A stretch of 34,107 nucleotides of DNA, taken from NCBI GenBank assembly GCA_020631335.1, contig JAHDHK010000012.1:1-34107 (forward strand), in the 5' to 3' direction. The notes beneath the pieces are model-generated. The model had not been told where the DNA came from. It saw only the letters and a list, made by a program, of their open reading frames with translations, and did no database searches. The number at the start of each line of letters is the position of its first letter. The stretch's first letter is position 1. This document shows positions 28,040-34,107 of the stretch, piece by piece. Both the position numbers and the translations under genes were made by a program. This DNA is from Chromatiales bacterium. Its GTDB lineage: Bacteria; Pseudomonadota; Gammaproteobacteria; Granulosicoccales; Granulosicoccaceae.

Positions 28040-30232
28040 TCAGGCAGCGCGGGTTAAACCACTGCTGCCTCCGGATTGCGTGAGCCAGTCAATAACGCCG
28101 TCGGGGGTGGTCGGCTTACACATGTGATAACCCTGAGCATAGTCGCAGCCGTAGTCATTCAGCACATCCAGTGTTGCCTGGTCTTCAACGCCTTCTGCGG
28201 TAACCACGCAATCGAGGTTGTGTCCCAGTTCTATCATCGAACGTAGTAACACTTCATCGCGTGATTCAGAAATCGAATCAGTCACGAAAACACGATCAAT
28301 TTTCAGGTTGGTGACCGGGAATTTTCTCAAATAACTGAACGACGCAAGCCCGGTGCCGAAGTCGTCTATGGCAATGTTCACTCCGATGTCTTTAAAAAAC
28401 ATCATCGATTCAAGCGCACTGGCCGGGTCTTCCATGACAGCATTTTCAGTGAGTTCCAGTTCCAGTAAGCCGTTGGCAAACGGCCCGTGCTGAACGAGTT
28501 CCCGAACCAGATCAAGCACAGTCTGACTTTGCAGATTAACCGGTGACAGGTTTACTGCCACCGGTATGTGATAACCCATCGACTGCCAATGTTCGCTTTG
28601 CTTTGCAGCGCTGGAAAGCACCCAGCAGGTCAGTTTATCGATTAAGCCTGTTTTTTCCGCCCAGCCGATAAATTCCAGTGGTGAGACGTTTTTATACACC
28701 GGATGCTGCCATCTCACCAGTGCCTCGACACCGTTGAGGGAACCGTCTTCGATGTTTACCTTGGGTTGATAAACAATACTCAGCTGATCGTCATCAATGG
28801 CTGTACGAAGGCTCGCCAGCAGTGATAGTTTTCGAATGCTGTGTGAGTCGTTCTCTGCTTGATAGTAAACCGTCCGGTTGCGGCTTTTCTTGGCTTGATC
28901 CAGTGCGATATCCGCCAGCCGGATCAGCTCCGGTCCTTCATCACTGTGCATTGGAAACATAGAGACACCGATGTGGCAACGCAGATCAAGCGCAATTTCA
29001 CGCACCTCCATTGGCTGTTCAATCAGATCGTGAATCGTGTTTGCAAGCTTTGCAGCAAAGGTGCGGTCGTATCCTACCGGCCCGATAACGCAGAATACGT
29101 CACCACTGATTCTGATAATAGTTTCGCCATTGTTAAGGCTGTCTGTCAGCTTTTCCGAGATCACCTTGACCAGTTCATCACCGACTTCATAACCCAGTGT
29201 GTCATTGAAATAGCGAAAGTCGGCCACGTCAATTAACAGCAGTGCAAACGCTTCGGTATTAGACCCTATATCGCTAATGCGTTCGTCCAGTACTTCCTCC
29301 ATGCCCAGCCGATTGCGCAAGCCGGTCAGTGGATCATGAGTACTTCTGTATTTCATTGCCTTGGCGTGACTGATCATACTCTGGCTAAAGCGCCGGGTAA
29401 TGGAATAAGCACCCCATCCGCCAAACCACAGAAATACAAACGCTACCAGAAAAAATCGCGACCAGACGCGACCGCTGGTGTTCCCGTGGTGATCATGTAC
29501 ATGCGAGAGTGTTGAAGCATATAAACCGTGTTCGTTCTGATCTGTGGTGCGGATCAGGTGCATATCTGCGCCCATCAGCATGGATTCTGATTTATTGCTT
29601 GCCAGGCTCGCCGCCAGTAGTTTGTCCGTCAACCCGGGTTGATCAGAGAGTTTTTGAAAGGGGGATTCGACTTGTTTGCCGTCGGCATCGTGGAACACCA
29701 CCGCTATCGGGTGCATCACGAGTGACTCGTACAGCTTAATATCCTGCGTCAGGTCGCGGCTATCGTCAGCCAGGTGAAGGGAGGTCAGGTCGAGCCCTAC
29801 ACGTGCTACGGTGCGCGCTTTAACGGCATCCTGAGACATCGCGAGATCATGCGACAGGTCGTAAAGCAGGTAGGAGACAACAGCGAGCAATACCGCAATC
29901 GGCAGTGCAACTGCCAGCAGGATTCGCAGGGTTGCCGATCTTACGCTGGTCTCATGGCCGTCCTCTTGCCCGCTCTGTTTGTCCGCTTCAATGTCGTGTC
30001 CCGGCTTTGTTTTTGTGCTGTACCGGGTGAGCAAATAACCCGGGCAGATACCCAGCAGAGCGGACAGCACATTGGTCACGCCAAACAACCCGAAAAAGAG
30101 GTTGGTCAGCATTGAGTCACCAATAGACATGCTCATAAGGCCGAAGTAAATCAGTGCTGCACCAATGACTAGTCTTATCGCCCGATCCATGGCACCCATA
30201 TTAGACAGGGTCAATAACCTTTTATATAACAT
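28040..30232 (-). CDS. Membrane DUF2892-like / degenerate GGDEF / EAL c-di-GMP phosphodiesterase-type protein
   Basis: N-terminus MDRAIRLVIGAALIYFGL...GICPGYLLTRYST resembles DUF2892. HDPLTGLRNRLGMEEVL with degenerate active site RISGDVFCVIG. EAL domain YQPKVNIEDGSLNGVEALVRWQHP, ELTENAVM, IDDFGTGLASFSYLRKFPV, TAEGVED. Confidence 0.87.
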   Translation of the reverse strand: MLYKRLLTLSNMGAMDRAIRLVIGAALIYFGLMSMSIGDSMLTNLFFGLFGVTNVLSALLGICPGYLLTRYSTKTKPGHDIEADKQSGQEDGHETSVRSATLRILLAVALPIAVLLAVVSYLLYDLSHDLAMSQDAVKARTVARVGLDLTSLHLADDSRDLTQDIKLYESLVMHPIAVVFHDADGKQVESPFQKLSDQPGLTDKLLAASLASNKSESMLMGADMHLIRTTDQNEHGLYASTLSHVHDHHGNTSGRVWSRFFLVAFVFLWFGGWGAYSITRRFSQSMISHAKAMKYRSTHDPLTGLRNRLGMEEVLDERISDIGSNTEAFALLLIDVADFRYFNDTLGYEVGDELVKVISEKLTDSLNNGETIIRISGDVFCVIGPVGYDRTFAAKLANTIHDLIEQPMEVREIALDLRCHIGVSMFPMHSDEGPELIRLADIALDQAKKSRNRTVYYQAENDSHSIRKLSLLASLRTAIDDDQLSIVYQPKVNIEDGSLNGVEALVRWQHPVYKNVSPLEFIGWAEKTGLIDKLTCWVLSSAAKQSEHWQSMGYHIPVAVNLSPVNLQSQTVLDLVRELVQHGPFANGLLELELTENAVMEDPASALESMMFFKDIGVNIAIDDFGTGLASFSYLRKFPVTNLKIDRVFVTDSISESRDEVLLRSMIELGHNLDCVVTAEGVEDQATLDVLNDYGCDYAQGYHMCKPTTPDGVIDWLTQSGGSSGLTRAA

Positions 30233-30438
30233 GCAAAAGCTCAGGTCAGAGGTGGGCTGTAAGGTCTAGGGCTGTAGATCGACAGTATTGGAAAAATGTT
30301 TAATGGTTCTCAAAAAAATCAAACCATTTCAATGGTCTGTGGTCAGGCGTTGCGATCGCTGTTCGGCTGATTTTGATGTTTGATTTGAGTCCGGAACAAT
30401 AAAGGTCAATAATCCTGACTAAATTTCGGGATAAAACC

Positions 30439-31053
30439 ATGTCAACCGCCACGCTGGGGGCGCTCTTCGTATTCTCTTTTGTATCGTCGATTACCCCCGG
30501 TCCGAACAACATTATGCTATTTGCCTCCGGGGTAAATTTCGGCCTGTATCGCACCTGGCCACATGCGCTGGGAATCGCCTGCGGGTTTGCCAGTCTGCTG
30601 GTCGCGGTGGGGGCGGGCATCGGCGTGCTGTTGGGTCAGTCTTCCCACTTCATGCTGGCGTTGCAACTGGGGGGAGGTTTATACATGCTTTACCTTGCCT
30701 ACCGTATAGCGGTCAGCGGGGCGATTGAAGCACCGCAGCATGCTGCCCGGCCGCTGACGCTCTGCGAGGCTGCGCTGTTTCAGTGGGTAAATCCCAAAGC
30801 ATGGGTAATGGCGATTACTGCGATGTCTGCGTACACGTCAGAGGGACATTACTGGTCGAATGTCGCCATTGTTGTGTTGGTCTTTGTGCTGGTGAATTTT
30901 CCTTCGGTCAGCTGCTGGGCCGGATTCGGGCAACTGCTCAGTCGCTGGCTGCAGAATCCGTTGCGCCGGCGGATATTCAACTATCTGATGGCCTTGGCGC
31001 TGGTGTTGTCACTGTGGCCGATCTTATTGATAGAAAACCTGTCCACTGGTTAG
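30439..31053 (+). CDS. LysE family transporter
   Basis: SSITPGPNNIMLFASGVNFGLYRTWPHALGIACGF and FQWVNPKAWVMAITAM are LysE/RhtB hallmark motifs. Confidence 0.92.
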   Translation: MSTATLGALFVFSFVSSITPGPNNIMLFASGVNFGLYRTWPHALGIACGFASLLVAVGAGIGVLLGQSSHFMLALQLGGGLYMLYLAYRIAVSGAIEAPQHAARPLTLCEAALFQWVNPKAWVMAITAMSAYTSEGHYWSNVAIVVLVFVLVNFPSVSCWAGFGQLLSRWLQNPLRRRIFNYLMALALVLSLWPILLIENLSTG

Positions 31054-31236
31054 CTCCGGTGTTGAAAAACGTGATGAGCGACGGTCTGATAAGGCCCCTG
31101 ACCACTGTACAAGGGCAATCTGAAAAGTGCAGTTTACGGGGTATTAATGAGCACTTTGACCGGGCCGTGTGCAAGGGTGAATTTAACGCCCTCAGATCCA
31201 ACGAAATCACTGGCGCAATAGTGCTTCAACAGTCCG

Positions 31237-32082
31237 TTAAGCACTGCCAAACAGAGTGCCTCTGACCGACTCAGCAATGATTTCGAGCTGCGCTCTGGGC
31301 AGATGACCCACGATCACCACGGCATGATGTCCATCCTGCCACTCGGCATACTGCATACCCTCATAGTCATTGATGCTGACTGTGGTGTTGTCGCTGCCCC
31401 GGGTTTTGCGAATACAGATCGCAACTGGTTTATCCTGTGACGGAAGGTAGGCCAGTTGCACCAGAGTGTCGTCGTTGACACTGAGTTGTTGTGCCCGACG
31501 GAAACTTATGTCTGAGTCACTTAAGTCGGGAATATTTGTGTCGCGATCCAGCCACTCGGAAACGGTTGCACTGACAGTGGTTATTTCCTGTGCTGGTGCA
31601 TTTTCAATGGTTTGTCTGCTGTACAGCCGATGATAATCCGCAACCAGGCGTATCCATCTGGGGGTGGTGGACGTTTGAGCAGCGCTGCTGCCCGCTGCAT
31701 CGTCGGTGTCTGTGTTGCTGTAGATCGCACCTGAGGTCGAACGGGCGGTGTACAGATTGGTGAGCAGATGGCCGGCCAGCAATCCGACGACCAGTGTCGC
31801 GGCAATAGCGCCGGCACCGACCTTAAATTTGCCGGCGGGTTTCTGTTGTGCTGCTTCCTGCGGCTGCCAGTTATTGATCAGGTCGGCCAGTGCCGGGTCG
31901 CTTTGCGGCAACATCGAATCAAAATTCTGCTGCAGGGAGGGGCGCGTTTTTTCGAGCGCCGCAAATACGCCTGCCGCTGCATCGTCAGACTTGATCAGTG
32001 CCTCTGCCTGCTTGCGCTCTGCAGGGTTGCACTGGTTATCTGCGTATCTGACCAGCAATGCTTCCTGATTGTGTTCTGACAT
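31237..32082 (-). CDS. Anti-sigma factor-like membrane protein (partner of the upstream ECF sigma factor)
   Basis: Downstream of the sigma factor on the same strand. Cytoplasmic N-terminus, one TM helix (VGAGAIAATLVVGLLAGHLL), and a C-terminal domain (LVQLAYLPSQDKPVAICI...YAEWQDGHHAVVIVGHLP) like anti-sigma factor transmembrane regulators. Confidence 0.72.
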   Translation of the reverse strand: MSEHNQEALLVRYADNQCNPAERKQAEALIKSDDAAAGVFAALEKTRPSLQQNFDSMLPQSDPALADLINNWQPQEAAQQKPAGKFKVGAGAIAATLVVGLLAGHLLTNLYTARSTSGAIYSNTDTDDAAGSSAAQTSTTPRWIRLVADYHRLYSRQTIENAPAQEITTVSATVSEWLDRDTNIPDLSDSDISFRRAQQLSVNDDTLVQLAYLPSQDKPVAICIRKTRGSDNTTVSINDYEGMQYAEWQDGHHAVVIVGHLPRAQLEIIAESVRGTLFGSA

Positions 32083-32167
32083 AGCTTACCCGCAACTCGT
32101 TAGGTTCGGCTGACAGCAACGCTGCGTGTGCTGTGCTGGTGCGTTACTGATTGAAATCATATCCGGT

Positions 32168-32644
32168 TCACTGCAGGCGCTCTGCAAGTGTCGTTCTTGC
32201 CCGTGCAATTCGGCTCATAACAGTGCCAATCGGCACATCGATAATATCGGCGGCTTCCTGATAGCTGAATCCCTCGACGTAGACCAATAACATTACCTGC
32301 TTTTGCGCCAGCGGCAGTGTGTGCAGTTTTGCCAGAATCTGTGCATGAAGTGTGTTCGCCTCGTTGTTATCGGTGCTGATGAGTGTATGTTCTACCTCGC
32401 TCAGGCTTTCCTGAGGTCGGATCGAGCGCAAGTGATTTTTGCGCACCGAACTCATGATGGTGAAGGCCCACCGGTCAAAATTTGTACCCGGCTGGTATTG
32501 CGAGTGTTTTTCCAGCGCTCTGAGGCACGTCGCCTGAAGCAGTTCTTCTGCATCGCTTTCCGAAAAGCTTGAATTCCGGGCGTAACGCTGGAGCCGGGGG
32601 AGCAGGGCGATCAGCTCCGCCTTGAAATCATCGAGACTACCCAT
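32168..32644 (-). CDS. ECF-type RNA polymerase sigma factor
   Basis: Region 2 (SESDAEELLQATCLRALEKHSQYQPGTNFDRWAFTIMSSVRKNHLR) and region 4 (LPLAQKQVMLLVYVEGFSYQEAADIIDVPIGTVMSRIARARTTLAERL). Confidence 0.93.
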   Translation of the reverse strand: MGSLDDFKAELIALLPRLQRYARNSSFSESDAEELLQATCLRALEKHSQYQPGTNFDRWAFTIMSSVRKNHLRSIRPQESLSEVEHTLISTDNNEANTLHAQILAKLHTLPLAQKQVMLLVYVEGFSYQEAADIIDVPIGTVMSRIARARTTLAERLQ

Positions 32645-32664
32645 CGCTCAGCCCATCGCTCAGC
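32640..32664. repeat. Tandem 12-bp duplication spanning the ECF sigma start codon
   Basis: CCCATCGCTCAG CCCATCGCTCAG (+ C) on the plus strand; sense strand is GCTGAGCGATGGGCTGAGCGATGGG. Confidence 0.85.
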
Positions 32665-32896
32665 GTTCTGCCAGTACACATGAGCGTAGTTTCCAAACAA
32701 TTAAAATGTCAAGGTATTTCTTAATCATTCGGTGGCAAAAAAAGTGAATCTCTGAGGGAATAAAAATCTGCAGTCGCGTGTTATACCCCATGACATCCGT
32801 TATTACCATGCCGATTACGGATGTGTCTGTTTAACGGTTCCGGAAGCCTTGGTGAACGGAATACAGTTTCTAACCTACCCACAGGGGATGCCCGTA

Positions 32897-33331
32897 ATGA
32901 CCAGAGTAATACTGCGGACCAATAGTGTTATCGCATTGAGCTTACTTTTCTTGAGTACCTTCGCTGTTGCAATGGATAAGTCTGACGCACCGGAAGGTGC
33001 CATGGTGTATATCGTTTCACCGGCCAATGGCGAAACTGTTGAAAGCCCTCTTAAGGTGGTATTCGGGTTATCGAAAATGGGTGTTGCCCCTGCCGGTGTT
33101 GATCAGGAGCATACCGGACACCATCACCTGATCATCGATGCGCCGCTGCCGGATATGAACCTGCCTATTCCAGCAAGCGATAACTATCGGCACTTTGGCA
33201 AAGGGCAGACTGAAACCACCATAGAGCTGGCGCCGGGTAAGCACACCTTGCAGCTGCTCATGGGTAACTTCATCCATGTACCTCATGCCGACCCGGTTGT
33301 ATCTGAAGTCATCGAGATCACGGTTAAGTAA
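32897..33331 (+). CDS. DUF4399 domain-containing secreted protein
   Basis: MTRVILRTNSVIALSLLFLSTFAVA signal peptide, then VYIVSPANGETVESPLKVVFGLSKMGVAPAG...GHHHLIIDAPLPDMNLPIPASDNYRHFGKGQTETTIELAPGKHTLQLLMGNFIHVPH. Confidence 0.88.
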   Translation: MTRVILRTNSVIALSLLFLSTFAVAMDKSDAPEGAMVYIVSPANGETVESPLKVVFGLSKMGVAPAGVDQEHTGHHHLIIDAPLPDMNLPIPASDNYRHFGKGQTETTIELAPGKHTLQLLMGNFIHVPHADPVVSEVIEITVK

Positions 33332-33359
33332 TACCGGAATGGCATAATCGAACGGATAC

Positions 33360-33379
33360 GGCGGTGATATAGCACCGCC
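33360..33379 (+). terminator. Possible terminator hairpin after the DUF4399 gene
   Basis: GGCGGTG-ATATAG-CACCGCC: 7-bp perfect stem, 28 nt after the stop; no clear U-tract. Confidence 0.35.
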
Positions 33380-33579
33380 ATTGATATGCATTGACTTATA
33401 CATTGCTGACTTGCCGGCCATGTAGAAAATACAGGTCACACAACAGCTGCACCGAACGGGTATACAGCTTGTAGATCATTTCAAAATGACCGTTGCAATT
33501 CCCTGTCGGTCATCCGGTTAGCCACGCGTTGATCAGTAGGTTAAGCTCTTGCCTGATACTGGCACGGGGTAAATTGAAT

Positions 33580-34107
33580 ATGCAATGCAGGGGGATTGAA
33601 AAAACACTTTCTAAAAAGTGCATAAATAAGACGTCAATAGCTACTGCCTTCCCGATTATTGCATCGGTAATAATGGTGCTTGTGTTAAGCGGCTGTGTTG
33701 CGATTGTGCGGCCGAACTTTGAAACACAGGCCGTAAAGCTGCGTGAAGGTCAGTACGCGCTCGATCAGCGTCATTCATTTGTTCACTTTAAAGTGCCCCA
33801 CCTGGGTTTATCTACTTACGTTGGGCGTTTTAATACTTTTGATGCTTCAATGGACTTTGATCCCAATGATCTTGCTGCCACCAGGCTTGAGGGTAGTGTA
33901 GAGCTCGCAAGCATCGACACAGGAGATACCGAGGTCGATGACCTGCTCATCGGCAATGGCTGGTTTAATGTGGCGCAACACCCTCAGGCAGTATTCCGGA
34001 CTAAATCCGTCACACCGCAGAAAAACAATACGTTGTTGATAAGCGGTGATTTGTCTCTACGCGGTGTAACACAGTCAATTGAATTAGAAGGTGTGTTCAA
34101 TGGCGGT
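33580..34107 (+). CDS. YceI-like family lipoprotein, 3' truncated by the window edge (not in the supplied ORF track)
   Basis: Manual translation from ATG 33580: MQCRGIEKTLSKKCINKTSIATAFPIIASVIMVLVLSGCVAIVRPNFETQAVKLREGQYALDQRHSFVHFKVPHLGLSTYVGRFNTFDASMDFDPNDLAATRLEGSVELASIDTGDTEVDDLLIGNGWFNVAQHPQAVFRTKSVTPQKNNTLLISGDLSLRGVTQSIELEGVFNGG. Open to the window end, lipobox LSGC, YceI-type motifs. Confidence 0.88.
   Translation, partial: MQCRGIEKTLSKKCINKTSIATAFPIIASVIMVLVLSGCVAIVRPNFETQAVKLREGQYALDQRHSFVHFKVPHLGLSTYVGRFNTFDASMDFDPNDLAATRLEGSVELASIDTGDTEVDDLLIGNGWFNVAQHPQAVFRTKSVTPQKNNTLLISGDLSLRGVTQSIELEGVFNGG

Noticed and set aside
30783-31265. 160-aa plus-strand ORF overlapping lysE and the anti-sigma gene
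   Set aside because: It is an alternative frame of lysE; the lysE frame has clear family motifs.
1-34107. CRISPR arrays, tRNA/rRNA genes, insertion sequences, prophage or toxin-antitoxin/defence genes
   Set aside because: Looked for repeated spacers, transposase/integrase motifs and defence-type domains in the ORF translations; none recognised. The window reads as metabolic, transport and signalling genes.

Overview
A roughly 34.1-kb bacterial chromosomal window, probably gammaproteobacterial, read by eye with no database search. From left to right:
- Truncated LivG plus LivF (branched-chain amino-acid/urea type ABC ATPases), then CutC.
- LysR regulator, HAD hydrolase, and a D-cysteine desulfhydrase-like PLP enzyme.
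- GAF-GGDEF diguanylate cyclase.
- LLM flavin oxidoreductase and VOC pair, divergent from a FAD-dependent (DAO-type) oxidoreductase.
- Carbohydrate/polyol catabolic locus at about 11.1-21.9 kb: TIM-barrel isomerase/epimerase, Gfo/Idh/MocA dehydrogenase, LacI regulator, ABC importer (solute-binding protein, two permeases, a 62-aa two-helix protein, two ATPases) and a fused DhaK-DhaL kinase.
- Amidase, MFS transporter, and a lipoprotein with two Ca-binding-like repeats and a CBM9-like domain.
- Enolase-superfamily enzyme resembling galactarolactone cycloisomerase.
- DUF2892-like/degenerate GGDEF/EAL protein, then a LysE transporter.
- ECF sigma/anti-sigma pair, DUF4399 protein, and a truncated YceI-like lipoprotein that is missing from the ORF track.

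The best leads are the sugar/polyol locus with its embedded small membrane protein, its perfect 24-bp operator placed just after a plausible promoter, and the two perfect hairpins between the binding-protein and permease genes. No CRISPR array, rRNA, tRNA, transposon or phage signature was recognised.
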